A DNA stretch of 64,000 bases from a virus: the IMG/VR virus record IMGVR_UViG_3300020177_001482, positions 1 to 64,000 of that record; one strand, 5' to 3'. This document shows, piece after piece, positions 31,923 through 40,010 of this stretch; the stretch's first letter is position 1; every line of letters begins with the position of its first letter. The notes beneath the pieces are model-generated. The model worked only from the letters and a program-made list of their open reading frames with translations. It searched no databases and was not told where the DNA came from. The position numbers and the translations under genes are program-made.

Positions 31923-32229
31923 ATTCAAAGAGAAAAGAGCAACATCAAGGATGGGATACCTACCCATAGAAGGTGGTGGCTTGAACGCTTCATACACGAC
32001 AGTGGACGCAGTGGCGAATATATGCACGACTGCGGGCAATCTGGGAATGAAGTATGGCAAGGATTTCATCTGGTCAGGCACAGACTGGGATGACAATGAC
32101 GACGACTGTATCACTCTGATGGTGAAGGAAGACAAGTACGAATCTTTCCTACATCTTGCCCTGCAGAATGACCACAGGATAAAACACACAGACAAGGGCG
32201 AAATCAAACTGATCAAGGAGAGAAAATAA
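31891..32229 (+). CDS. Hypothetical protein
   Basis: 112 residues. The ATG at 31891 is selected because GGAGGA lies upstream at 31876-31881; another Met at 31909 and a GTG at 31885 are alternatives. Contains GTDWDDNDDDCITLMV, an acidic loop before a strand, and LPIEGGGLNASYTTVDAV. No domain recognised. Overlaps the QueD candidate by 32 bases and shares its last base with the rubrerythrin ATG (TAATG). Confidence 0.6.
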   Translation: MAHTQYMKEIKFKEKRATSRMGYLPIEGGGLNASYTTVDAVANICTTAGNLGMKYGKDFIWSGTDWDDNDDDCITLMVKEDKYESFLHLALQNDHRIKHTDKGEIKLIKERK

Positions 32230-32651
32230 TGGACTTAAAAGAAAGTAAAACAGCAGAGAACCTCAAAGACGCTTTCGCAGGTGAAAGCCAAGCAAACAGA
32301 AGATACCTTTACTTCGCTCAGAAGGCGGACATCGAGGGAGCACCAGATGTGGCGGCGGTATTCAGATCGACTGCGGAAGGTGAAACGGGACACGCACACG
32401 GACACCTAGAGTACCTGGAAGAAGTTGGAGATCCAGCGACAGGTGAGAAGATGGGTGAAACAGAGGACAACCTCAAGAGTGCTATCGCAGGTGAGACACA
32501 CGAGTACACAGACATGTACCCAGGCATGGCGAGAACAGCCAGGGACGAAGGATTCGATGAGATCGCTGACTGGTTCGAGACACTTGCAAAAGCAGAGAAA
32601 TCACACGCAGGCAAGTTCCAGAGAACACTGGACGCATACAAGGGAGCATAA
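32229..32651 (+). CDS. Rubrerythrin-type diiron peroxide reductase (no rubredoxin domain)
   Basis: 140 residues forming the four-helix diiron domain. The ligand pattern is clear: GES (Glu19), EGETGH (Glu52, His55), GETHEY (Glu89, Glu92), KAEKSH (Glu123, His126). Rubrerythrins reduce hydrogen peroxide. The C-terminal rubredoxin domain is missing, so electrons must come from another protein. It is coupled to the genes on both sides by one-base overlaps, and the next gene is a peroxiredoxin. The pair looks like a peroxide-removal unit, possibly protecting infected cells or the deazaguanine radical enzyme. Confidence 0.9.
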   Translation: MDLKESKTAENLKDAFAGESQANRRYLYFAQKADIEGAPDVAAVFRSTAEGETGHAHGHLEYLEEVGDPATGEKMGETEDNLKSAIAGETHEYTDMYPGMARTARDEGFDEIADWFETLAKAEKSHAGKFQRTLDAYKGA

Positions 32652-33187
32652 TGAGAGTACCATACACTAACTTCAAGACAAGGATAGGTGACAACGACGC
32701 AGTGGGTGGTTGCACTTTCATAGGCGGTGAATGGAAAGAAGTTGATACTGCGGAAATATTTGACGATAAAAAAGTTGTTGTGTTCGCCCTTCCGGGGGCG
32801 TTCACACCCACTTGCAGTTCCCAACAACTACCAGGATACGAAGAGAAGTATGATGAGCTGAAAGCACTTGGTGTTGACGAAGTTTATTGCTTGTCTGTAA
32901 ATGACGCATTCGTAATGAATGCTTGGTTCAGAGACGAGAAGATAGAGAAGGTGAAACCGATCGGTGACGGAGAAGGTGTGTTCACACAGGGCATGGGCAT
33001 GTTGATCAACAAACCAAAACAGGGTTTTGGAATGAGATCATGGAGATATTCAATGCTGGTAGACAACGGAGAGGTTGTGAAAACATTCGTCGAAGAAGGT
33101 AAGAACAACGCTAGTGAAGACAATGATCCTTTCGAAGTATCTGACGTTGACACAATGATCAAACACTTGAAGGAAAATGCCGGGTAG
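32651..33187 (+). CDS. Peroxiredoxin (Prx5-type)
   Basis: 178 residues, Prx5-like. The catalytic motif [15 protein letters not shown] places the peroxidatic Cys at residue 55, with the Pro-x-x-x-Thr-x-x-Cys pattern intact. [14 protein letters not shown] and [12 protein letters not shown] are typical of the family. It reduces peroxides, usually with glutaredoxin, glutathione or thioredoxin as donor. Together with rubrerythrin (one-base overlap) and the distant sodC it gives the phage a full superoxide-to-water route. The 3' end overlaps the next gene by 11 bases. Confidence 0.93.
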   Translation: MRVPYTNFKTRIGDNDAVGGCTFIGGEWKEVDTAEIFDDKKVVVFALPGAFTPTCSSQQLPGYEEKYDELKALGVDEVYCLSVNDAFVMNAWFRDEKIEKVKPIGDGEGVFTQGMGMLINKPKQGFGMRSWRYSMLVDNGEVVKTFVEEGKNNASEDNDPFEVSDVDTMIKHLKENAG

Positions 33188-33371
33188 TTGGGACGGCAAG
33201 TCAAGACCGTCAAACTCCAAATACAGGGAGAACTATAACGATATCTTTAAGAAGAAGGAAACTTGTCCTTGCGGCAGGTCACCAATTGGTAGATGTGTTG
33301 GATGGCATGGATTGACAGAAAGCGAATATCAAGTTAAACTAGCAGAATGGAAAGAAAAACATGCTGATTAG
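33177..33371 (+). CDS. Small Cys-containing hypothetical protein
   Basis: 64 residues. Has ETCPCGRSPIGRCVGWHGLT, three Cys and a His that could bind a metal, and an amphipathic C-terminal helix (YQVKLAEWKEKH). Overlaps the peroxiredoxin gene by 11 bases and the next gene by 11. Function unknown; could be a small redox partner, unproven. Confidence 0.6.
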   Translation: MPGSWDGKSRPSNSKYRENYNDIFKKKETCPCGRSPIGRCVGWHGLTESEYQVKLAEWKEKHAD

Positions 33372-33669
33372 AATGATATTTGAACCGGAAGCCAATGTGA
33401 ACTGTAATCACGACAGGATGTTCGAATACTACAGTGAGAACTATCTGAGTGACTTTGACACCAACTGGGGTGGCACAATAGTCATGGACAACTTCTCGAA
33501 GAAACACTATAGGCAAGAACCTTGTTACCAGAGGTACATAGAAAATTCCAAAGGCGATCAAGAAACTCTAAATAAGATCATGGAATACGTCACACAGAAT
33601 CCAATGGCAGGATACACAACACACATATACGCAAACCCACAAGGGGGAAATGAGGTCAAACAATTATGA
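33361..33669 (+). CDS. Hypothetical protein
   Basis: 102 residues, soluble, no recognised motif. Sequence is aromatic and Asn-rich (NCNHDRMFEYYSENYLSDF). Overlaps the previous gene by 11 bases and the glycosyltransferase by four (ATGA). Part of the peroxiredoxin-to-glycosyltransferase run of overlapping genes. Confidence 0.6.
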   Translation: MLIRMIFEPEANVNCNHDRMFEYYSENYLSDFDTNWGGTIVMDNFSKKHYRQEPCYQRYIENSKGDQETLNKIMEYVTQNPMAGYTTHIYANPQGGNEVKQL

Positions 33670-34835
33670 AGATATTTTACATGGGCCTAGAGCCCTACGA
33701 AGGCAGATACACACTACAGTTACAGGACTGGACAGAGAGGGCATACAACAAAAGAGGAATTGATTACGTTGTGGTACCAGGCACAACCATAGATGACACA
33801 AAAGCGATCAGTGTGGGACAGGTGCTTGATGCACACGGCAGAAGTTACTTTGGCATGAGCCAGATGATGAATCTGGTACAGATGATGAGGAACGGTGAGG
33901 TGACGAACAAGGATGTGATATTCTTCGAGGACATGTTCCAACCAGGCATGGAATCACTGCCTTACATCTTACACCAAGTAGATGAGAAACACAGACCAAC
34001 GATATATCTGAGATGCTTGGCACAGGCCATAGATCCCGACGACTTCGTACACGTGTGGGGCATGAGCAAGTGGATGAGCATGTACGAACAGATGTGTAAT
34101 GAAATTCCCAACGTAAAAATACTAGCGACCAATGAAGAGATGGTGGCACACATGAGAATAGCAAACTGGTCGGCACCCATATACAACATATCAGGATTGA
34201 GCTTTGGCAAGGAAGAGGTACAAGGCAGAGTACCAGACAGGAAACCTTTCATTGAAAGGAAACAGAGAGTGATTTTTGGAGCGAGATGGGATCAAGAGAA
34301 ACAGCCACAGTTCTACATGACGCTGGCATTGAAATACAAAGAGAAACACCCAGACGTTGAATTCGCGATATGTCAAGGTGGTCCATTGAGATCGAACAAT
34401 CAATTCTTTGTGGACGAGGCCAAGTATCTTGCGAAACAAGGCACAATCACAATACACGAGAACTTGAAGAAGAACGAGTACTACGAACTACTCGCAGACT
34501 CAAGGGTGATGTTCAACTGTGCTTTACAGGACTGGGTGTCAAACACAGTCAGTGAAGCAGACGCAATGGGTTGCAACACACTGTTTCCGGCATACAGGTC
34601 ATTCCCGGAGACTTTCGCAAATGACCACACCAGAATGTATGTTCCATGGTCGATGGAAGACGCAATGAACAAACTAGATGTATTATTAAGCAAACCATCC
34701 CCTAGTATAGGTAAATTATCTGATTGGACCAACGGTACCATAGACAGGATGATAGACATTATGACAGGCAAGGGTGAACAATGGAGAAGAGATGGACAAC
34801 ACTACAGAAACGCAGTATCAGAATCCAAATATTAA
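33666..34835 (+). CDS. Glycosyltransferase-like protein (GT-B fold)
   Basis: 389 residues. The C-terminal half resembles family 4 type transferases: VIFGARWDQEKQPQFYMTLA (about 200-219), FAICQGGPL, ITIHENLKKNEYYELLADS and SEADAMGCNTLFPAYRSFPE, where the final Glu-containing loop binds the nucleotide sugar. The N-terminal half is less familiar. T4 alpha-glucosyltransferase also has a GT-B fold, so modified DNA bases are a possible acceptor, as are surface glycans. The next gene is GalE, which makes UDP-galactose. Overlaps it by 44 bases. Confidence 0.7.
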   Translation: MKIFYMGLEPYEGRYTLQLQDWTERAYNKRGIDYVVVPGTTIDDTKAISVGQVLDAHGRSYFGMSQMMNLVQMMRNGEVTNKDVIFFEDMFQPGMESLPYILHQVDEKHRPTIYLRCLAQAIDPDDFVHVWGMSKWMSMYEQMCNEIPNVKILATNEEMVAHMRIANWSAPIYNISGLSFGKEEVQGRVPDRKPFIERKQRVIFGARWDQEKQPQFYMTLALKYKEKHPDVEFAICQGGPLRSNNQFFVDEAKYLAKQGTITIHENLKKNEYYELLADSRVMFNCALQDWVSNTVSEADAMGCNTLFPAYRSFPETFANDHTRMYVPWSMEDAMNKLDVLLSKPSPSIGKLSDWTNGTIDRMIDIMTGKGEQWRRDGQHYRNAVSESKY

Positions 34836-35823
34836 AGGTTCCAGCAAGGCCGTACTGGTCACAGGCGGAGCAGGCTATGTGGGTTCACACACCTGCAAAC
34901 TGTTGGTCAAGAACGGATACACACCAATCACAGTGGACAGACACTACAGAGAAGGGTTGAAATCATTTGGACCAAACTACAATTTAAATCTCCCACAGGA
35001 GATAGACAGGATTGACGAGATAATCAACAGGTACAACATAACCAGTTGTATACATTTCGCAGGTAGCACCAGTGTGCCTGAGAGCGTTGCCAATCCATCT
35101 TTGTATTACAAAAATAATTTAATCACGACTATATCGTTGTTAGACAAACTTATCGAGTGTGATGTTAAGACATTCGTTTACAGTTCCAGTGCGGCCACAT
35201 ACGGTGATCCCGGAATGCAGTTGGCCATGGAGACAGACGTCGCCAATCCGATCAGTGCATACGGTGGTAGCAAACTGATGATAGAGATGGTGTGTCGAGA
35301 TTACTTGAGGGCATACGGTTTGAGCAGTGTAGGTCTGAGATACTTCAATGCCGCTGGTGCAGATCCAGAAGGTGAGATTGGAGAACTAAGGGAAAAAGAA
35401 ACACACATCATACCACTGGCCATAGAGGCCGCCAAGCAAGGCAAGACGTTCAAGATATTTGGTGACAAGTATCCAACAGATGACGGAACATGTGTGAGGG
35501 ATTATGTGCATGTGATGGACCTAGCGGACGCACACATAAAAGCATTGAATCACGCTTCAGAGAACCCAGTAGCAGATGTGTTCAACTTGGGTTCGGGAGA
35601 ACCTGCTTCCAACAAGCAGTTGGTAGAGGCAGTGCAGAAACACGCAGGTGAAATGATAGTGGAGATGCATGACAACAGGCCTGGAGATCCCGCATACCTA
35701 GTGGCGGACACCAGCAAGGTAAAGGAAATTTTAAAGTGGGAACCTACACAGAGCAGTCTTGACAATGTGGTGGCAACTGCTGTACAATGGTATAACAAGA
35801 CACACAAGAAGGAAATACAATAA
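34792..35823 (+). CDS. galE: UDP-glucose 4-epimerase
   Basis: 343 residues, close to bacterial GalE (338). NAD-binding GGAGYVGSH lies near residues 25-33; the catalytic Tyr-Lys pair is in ISAYGGSKLM; CVRDYVHVMDLADAH is a GalE signature. It interconverts UDP-glucose and UDP-galactose. The ATG at 34792 is preferred to an upstream GTG at 34774 because GGAG lies 5 bases before it. Coupled with the glycosyltransferase before it and with folE after it (one-base overlap). Probably supplies sugar for the transferase. Confidence 0.92.
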   Translation: MDNTTETQYQNPNIKGSSKAVLVTGGAGYVGSHTCKLLVKNGYTPITVDRHYREGLKSFGPNYNLNLPQEIDRIDEIINRYNITSCIHFAGSTSVPESVANPSLYYKNNLITTISLLDKLIECDVKTFVYSSSAATYGDPGMQLAMETDVANPISAYGGSKLMIEMVCRDYLRAYGLSSVGLRYFNAAGADPEGEIGELREKETHIIPLAIEAAKQGKTFKIFGDKYPTDDGTCVRDYVHVMDLADAHIKALNHASENPVADVFNLGSGEPASNKQLVEAVQKHAGEMIVEMHDNRPGDPAYLVADTSKVKEILKWEPTQSSLDNVVATAVQWYNKTHKKEIQ

Positions 35824-36536
35824 TGAGTGAAGATATTTTAAAGGACAGTTGGATGCCTGAGACACCCGTAAGCAAAAAGATCAAGGAAAGAATCAAGAAG
35901 GCAGGCAAGAGATTCCACTCCAATGACAATATCGCTGAATTCATAGAAGACGGCGAGATGGAGTTATTACAGGAAGAAGTGCAAGAAAAATTACAAGGTG
36001 TGCTGGACAGTCTTGTTATTGACACAGAGAACGATCACAACACGAACGAGACTGCCAAACGTGTGGCCAAGATGTACATCAGAGAAACATTCGGTGGTAG
36101 ATTCAAACCAGCACCGAGAGTGACGAGTTTCCCCAACATGGGTTACAAGAGCATGTACACTAGTGGTCCAATATCGATCAGATCAACGTGTGCCCATCAC
36201 TTCCAGAACATAGTTGGCAAGGCGTGGGTTGGCATCATCCCAAATGGTGAAGTTATTGGATTGAGCAAGTTCAATAGGATCGTACATCACATCGTGGAGA
36301 GACCGCAGATACAGGAAGAGATGACGACACAGATCGCAGATGAATTGAAAAAATATGCCAAGACCGAGAATCTTGCAGTGGTAGTCAAAGCAGAACATCA
36401 CTGCATGACGCACAGGGGTGTCAGGGAACACGAATCAGACATGACCACAGCGATCATGCTGGGAGCATTCAAAGATGATCCTGCAACAAGAGATGAGTTT
36501 TACAAAATCTGTATGAGCATGAAGGGCCATGGCTAA
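35823..36536 (+). CDS. folE: GTP cyclohydrolase I
   Basis: 237 residues. The FolE core (about 55-237) keeps the zinc and active-site residues: STCAHHFQNI (Cys123, His125/126) and EHHCMTHRGV (Cys194). It turns GTP into dihydroneopterin triphosphate, the entry point for folate and for 7-deazaguanine synthesis. With queE, the yhhQ-type transporter and the DpdA-like enzyme in the window, the deazaguanine route is the more likely use. A 55-residue helical N-terminal extension is present. It overlaps galE by one base and the next gene by eight. Confidence 0.95.
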   Translation: MSEDILKDSWMPETPVSKKIKERIKKAGKRFHSNDNIAEFIEDGEMELLQEEVQEKLQGVLDSLVIDTENDHNTNETAKRVAKMYIRETFGGRFKPAPRVTSFPNMGYKSMYTSGPISIRSTCAHHFQNIVGKAWVGIIPNGEVIGLSKFNRIVHHIVERPQIQEEMTTQIADELKKYAKTENLAVVVKAEHHCMTHRGVREHESDMTTAIMLGAFKDDPATRDEFYKICMSMKGHG

Positions 36537-36885
36537 GAAAAGCAAAGCACAAATCAAAAAAGAACAGGCCAACATGCAGTCAGACAACATAGAGATGGGT
36601 GCAATGAGTTCAGACGGAATACAGAACACTGGAGATTTCACATACTCCTTCGCAGACCTAGACGACGATCTAGGTATGACTACGAACACAGGTGGGGTTG
36701 TTAAGACAGCGACAGTCGATACTGTAGACTCAGGATTTTCATTCAATTACAACGACGTAGGACTTGACGTGTTTGACGAGATGGAACTGCAAGACAAGTA
36801 CCCAGCTCTGAAACAGGCCCACGAACACTATAAAAGTGTTCTCGAAATTTGCAAGACAAAAGAAAAGGAAGAAAATGAGGATTGA
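36529..36885 (+). CDS. Hypothetical protein
   Basis: 118 residues with a basic start (MAKKSKAQIKKEQANMQ), a Gly/Thr/Asp-rich middle, probably disordered (about 30-90), and a helical end (YPALKQAHEHYKSVLEIC). No family recognised. Overlaps folE by eight bases and guaC by 11. The composition is unlike an enzyme and suggests a small adaptor or disordered protein. Confidence 0.58.
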   Translation: MAKKSKAQIKKEQANMQSDNIEMGAMSSDGIQNTGDFTYSFADLDDDLGMTTNTGGVVKTATVDTVDSGFSFNYNDVGLDVFDEMELQDKYPALKQAHEHYKSVLEICKTKEKEENED

Positions 36886-37924
36886 TAACGAACCAAAATT
36901 GAACTTCGAGGATGTATTACTGAAACCAAAGCGTTCTACATTGAGTTCACGTAGAGATGTGGACATGACACGTAAGTTCACTTTCAGGAATTCAGGCAAG
37001 GTTATGGACTTCCTGCCAATATTCGCCAGCAACATGGACGGTGTCGGCACGTTCTCTATGGCAAAGCAAATGCAGAATCACAAGATGATGACCGTGATCA
37101 CTAAATCAACCACTCCAGAACAATGGAAAGAGGCCGCTGGCACAGGACTGAGAATGCAGTCAGTTTCGGTCTGTACAGGAACTAATGTCATGTGGGATCC
37201 TGAAGCACAGGACTACAAGAACATGCAACAGGTATTAGAGATGTTTCCGGATGTCAAAATGATCACCATTGATGTTGCGAATGCTTATCACCAAAACTTC
37301 GTAGATTTTATAAGGAGAGTCCGAGACGAATATCCAGACAAAGTAATAATAGCAGGAAATGTTGTGACGCCCGAGATGGTGGAGGAGTTGATAATAAACG
37401 GTGCTGATGTAGTCAAGATAGGCATAGGACCGGGTTCGGTATGTACTACAAGGACCATGACCGGAGTTGGTGTGCCACAGTTCTCAGCCATAGTTGAATG
37501 TTCAGACGCCGCAAACGGTGTTGGTGGACACATAATGGCGGATGGTGGTTGCGTTTATCCAGGCGATATTGCAAAAGCATTTGGTGGCGGAGCACACATG
37601 GTCATGATAGGTGGCATGCTGGCAGGACATGACGAATCAGAACAACCTGTGGTTGACGGCAGAGTAGAATTCTACGGAATGAGCTCAGACAGAGCGAGAG
37701 AAGTACACGGAAAACGCAAAGACGGATACAGAGGTAACGAGGGTAGACTCATATCCTTGCCACACAGAGGACCTGTTGGACCAACATTAGAAGACATACT
37801 GGGTGGAGTCAGGAGTGCCTGCACATACATAGGTGCAAGGAGATTGAAAGACATGGCCAAGTGTGCCAGTTTTGTAACAACCAACAACGTGATCAACAGG
37901 GTTTATGAACAATACACCAAATAA
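36875..37924 (+). CDS. guaC: GMP reductase (IMPDH/GMPR family)
   Basis: 349 residues, the length of bacterial GuaC (347), and with no CBS domains, unlike most IMP dehydrogenases. The catalytic loop is GPGSVCTTRTMTGVGVPQ with the active Cys; SDAANGVGGHIMADGGCVYP and DILGGVRSACTYIGA match GMP reductases. GuaC converts GMP to IMP using NADPH. An alternative is a minimal IMP dehydrogenase. The ATG at 36875 opens MRIDNEPKLNFEDVLL, as in the family. Together with the phosphoribosyltransferase two genes later it suggests purine pool control. Confidence 0.88.
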   Translation: MRIDNEPKLNFEDVLLKPKRSTLSSRRDVDMTRKFTFRNSGKVMDFLPIFASNMDGVGTFSMAKQMQNHKMMTVITKSTTPEQWKEAAGTGLRMQSVSVCTGTNVMWDPEAQDYKNMQQVLEMFPDVKMITIDVANAYHQNFVDFIRRVRDEYPDKVIIAGNVVTPEMVEELIINGADVVKIGIGPGSVCTTRTMTGVGVPQFSAIVECSDAANGVGGHIMADGGCVYPGDIAKAFGGGAHMVMIGGMLAGHDESEQPVVDGRVEFYGMSSDRAREVHGKRKDGYRGNEGRLISLPHRGPVGPTLEDILGGVRSACTYIGARRLKDMAKCASFVTTNNVINRVYEQYTK

Positions 37925-38237
37925 CATAGAACCAATCAAAGAGAAACTGGACGACAAGATTAAGAAGTTGAATTCTTCTCGGGTCATAAAGAAAGTGACA
38001 CCCAAGGGAGATCTTTCTTGGTACGTGAAATGGGTCTCGGTGTTCTTTATATTGGTAGCGACGGCGGCCAGGAGTGTTGGCACCATCCCACACATAGACA
38101 TGTGGTTCGGATTAGTGGGCACCGTAGGATGGGCATGGGTTGGATACCTTTGGCATGACCGGGCACTGTTGTTCCTTAACGCAATACTAGTCACACTATT
38201 GATAATAGGACTAATGAATTACTACTTTGGAATATGA
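37905..38237 (+). CDS. Small polytopic membrane protein
   Basis: 110 residues. A charged N-terminal part (1-37) is followed by three probable membrane segments (about 39-56, WYVKWVSVFFILVATAAR; 65-81; and 87-108, ALLFLNAILVTLLIIGLMNY). Overlaps guaC by 20 bases and the phosphoribosyltransferase by four (ATGA). Not recognised. Confidence 0.62.
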   Translation: MNNTPNNIEPIKEKLDDKIKKLNSSRVIKKVTPKGDLSWYVKWVSVFFILVATAARSVGTIPHIDMWFGLVGTVGWAWVGYLWHDRALLFLNAILVTLLIIGLMNYYFGI

Positions 38238-38698
38238 GCGAGGAAGTCAAAAAGAGTTACTTCACCACAGGACAGATGCGTAACGCACTGATCCAGATCG
38301 AGGACAAGATGGTACACTCAAACTGGATGCCCAACATCATACTTGGGATCAACAGGGGTGGTTGCATACCAGGAGTATATCTCTCACACAGATTGAAAAC
38401 TGCACACGAAGTTCTGGATATAAGATTGAGGGATCACACTACCAAACCTGACCTACGCACATTAGAAAAAGCATTCGCTTTCCAAAAGAAAATACTGATC
38501 ATAGACGACATTAACGATTCAGGGGCAACTTTCCAATACATACTAGACAACTTTGGCAAACGTGAGGACAGGATAAGATTCGCCGCACTGATCAACAACA
38601 AGCCTAGCAAAGTCAAAGTAGATTACCACGGTTACGAGATCAACAAGGACGAAGTGCCCGCTTGGATCGTGTTCCCATGGGAAGACTGGGACAAGTAG
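38234..38698 (+). CDS. Purine-type phosphoribosyltransferase
   Basis: 154 residues. The PRPP-binding signature is ILIIDDINDSGATF (about 92-105), and IILGINRGGCIPGVYLSHRL (about 35-54) is the conserved N-terminal loop. The small size matches xanthine, hypoxanthine or guanine salvage enzymes. It would convert a free purine base to its monophosphate. With guaC nearby the genes could steer guanine nucleotides toward GTP for FolE or DNA synthesis; the substrate is not readable by eye. Ends before a terminator-free gap holding the next promoter. Confidence 0.82.
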   Translation: MSEEVKKSYFTTGQMRNALIQIEDKMVHSNWMPNIILGINRGGCIPGVYLSHRLKTAHEVLDIRLRDHTTKPDLRTLEKAFAFQKKILIIDDINDSGATFQYILDNFGKREDRIRFAALINNKPSKVKVDYHGYEINKDEVPAWIVFPWEDWDK

Positions 38699-38711
38699 AC
38701 CAAAGGTTGTA

Positions 38712-38740
38712 TTGACCTTATTCCAATAAACTGCTACAAT
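38712..38740 (+). promoter_or_regulatory. Sigma70-type promoter for the YhhQ-like transporter
   Basis: TTGACC (38712-38717), 17-base spacer, TACAAT (38735-38740), in the 75-base gap between the phosphoribosyltransferase and transporter genes. A ribosome site (TAGGAG) follows at 38762. Confidence 0.72.
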
Positions 38741-38773
38741 TACGGACATTTAAATTAACCTATAGGAGATTAA

Positions 38774-39382
38774 ATGTTCAAAAACGTAGACAAATCAATG
38801 CTGATGAAATTGGTGTTACTGCACGTTGTGGTGATCACTGTTTCAAATGCGTTAGTGGCTATCCCAGTAGAGATACTTGGAGTCAAACTGACGTGGGCGG
38901 CATTCACATTCCCATTGGTCGTTATAGCCACTGACTTGACTGTAAGACTATTGGGCAAACACATAGCCAGAGCCACAATCGCGGCGGCGTATCCATTAGC
39001 AATAATCGGATCCATCGCAGTAGTGTTGGCGGAAGGCGCACCACAATCGGTTGCTTTAAGGATTGGTTTCGCAAGTGCCACTGCTTATGCTATCGGTACG
39101 TTACTTGACGTGTACGTATTCCAGTACATCAGGGAATCGAAGACATACGGCAAGAACTGGTGGATGGCACCAGCGGTATCAACTATCGCGGCCAACATAA
39201 TCGACACTTACACATTCTTCGCAGTTGCATTCAACAACAGCGCCGATGAATACATGGCGGCGAACTGGGTTGAGATCGCGGGATCGCAGGTGGTGTTGAA
39301 AATCATAGTGGGACTAGTTGTGTTCTTACCAGCATACGGATTATTGCTGAACAGACTACAGAAGACCTACAAACTCAAATAA
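38774..39382 (+). CDS. yhhQ: YhhQ/VUT-family transporter for queuosine precursor
   Basis: 202 residues with about six membrane segments. FTFPLVVIATDLTVRLLGK and WWMAPAVSTIAANIIDTYTF match the YhhQ family, as does the C-terminal LVVFLPAYGLLLNRL. YhhQ imports the queuosine precursor preQ0/preQ1 in bacteria. In this phage it could supply deazaguanine bases to the DpdA-like enzyme directly, an alternative to full synthesis. It stands alone between its own promoter and a hairpin terminator, so it is expressed separately. Confidence 0.9.
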   Translation: MFKNVDKSMLMKLVLLHVVVITVSNALVAIPVEILGVKLTWAAFTFPLVVIATDLTVRLLGKHIARATIAAAYPLAIIGSIAVVLAEGAPQSVALRIGFASATAYAIGTLLDVYVFQYIRESKTYGKNWWMAPAVSTIAANIIDTYTFFAVAFNNSADEYMAANWVEIAGSQVVLKIIVGLVVFLPAYGLLLNRLQKTYKLK

Positions 39383-39388
39383 TCAGTT

Positions 39389-39409
39389 GGGGGAGTTTTA
39401 TGCTCCCCC
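39389..39409 (+). terminator. Hairpin after the YhhQ-like gene
   Basis: GGGGGAG, seven-base loop TTTTATG, CTCCCCC: a 7-base GC-rich stem just after the stop codon. There is no T-run afterwards, so it may be a weak terminator or an mRNA-stabilising hairpin. Confidence 0.6.
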
Positions 39410-39411
39410 CA

Positions 39412-39441
39412 TTGACTTCTCATCTAAATATCCTATATAAT
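39412..39441 (+). promoter_or_regulatory. Sigma70-type promoter for the cupin-queE unit
   Basis: TTGACT (39412-39417), 18-base spacer, TATAAT (39436-39441). The spacer contains CTAAATATCC, which also precedes the sliding clamp gene. Ribosome site GGAAGG downstream. Confidence 0.68.
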
Positions 39442-39465
39442 AAAGAATAGGAAGGTACAAAATTT

Positions 39466-39861
39466 ATGACAAACAAAGCAGGAAAAATCTGGGGCGAAAC
39501 AGAACTCATATTAGCAAACAACTCATTGGAATTCCACAGGATCGATTACAAGAAGGGCGGGGTATGTAGCAAACACCTGCACGAATGGAAGTGGAATGGA
39601 TTCTATGTGATGAGCGGACAGATGAAGATCAGGGTGTGGCAGAAAGACTACGACCTCGTAGATGAGACAATATTGAATCCAGGAGACTTCACTGCTGTGA
39701 AGCCAGGACTGTATCACAGTTTTGAAGGTCTAGAAGACGGCGTGGCATTTGAACTGTACTGGGCCAATTTCTCGGTTCATGACATCCAGAGGGAATCTGT
39801 TGGACATCTCAAGGATGTTGACGGTAAAGTTGTCAGACTAGACAAGAACAAGAAGAAATAG
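39466..39861 (+). CDS. Cupin-domain protein
   Basis: 131 residues, single cupin barrel. The first metal-site motif is GGVCSKHLHEWKWNGFYVMSG (two His and a Glu-like position), and the second is PGDFTAVKPGLYHSFEG with its His. Cupins of this size include sugar isomerases and epimerases such as WbuC-type proteins, as well as binding proteins. The substrate cannot be read off. It overlaps the next small gene by one base and queE follows, so it may act in sugar or deazaguanine metabolism. Confidence 0.8.
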   Translation: MTNKAGKIWGETELILANNSLEFHRIDYKKGGVCSKHLHEWKWNGFYVMSGQMKIRVWQKDYDLVDETILNPGDFTAVKPGLYHSFEGLEDGVAFELYWANFSVHDIQRESVGHLKDVDGKVVRLDKNKKK

Positions 39862-40010
39862 TGGCTGGTAATATTTCTCCTGACAATAAATGGAAAATAA
39901 TAATAGAAGACAACAAGGTCGTCTGGATTGAGTTGACTGAAGACAAAGACCAGTATAAAATAGAAGAACTAGTTGAAGCAACAAAAAAGATATTACCAGA
40001 GATATGGTAG
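39861..40010 (+). CDS. 49-residue hypothetical protein, GTG start
   Basis: 49 residues from GTG 39861, which overlaps the cupin TAG (TAGTG), to TAG 40010, which overlaps queE by seven bases. The sequence (WKIIIEDNKVVWIELTEDKD) is a likely beta hairpin followed by a helix. It fills the whole cupin-queE interval and is coupled on both sides. No ATG is available, so it may not be translated efficiently. Confidence 0.5.
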   Translation: MAGNISPDNKWKIIIEDNKVVWIELTEDKDQYKIEELVEATKKILPEIW

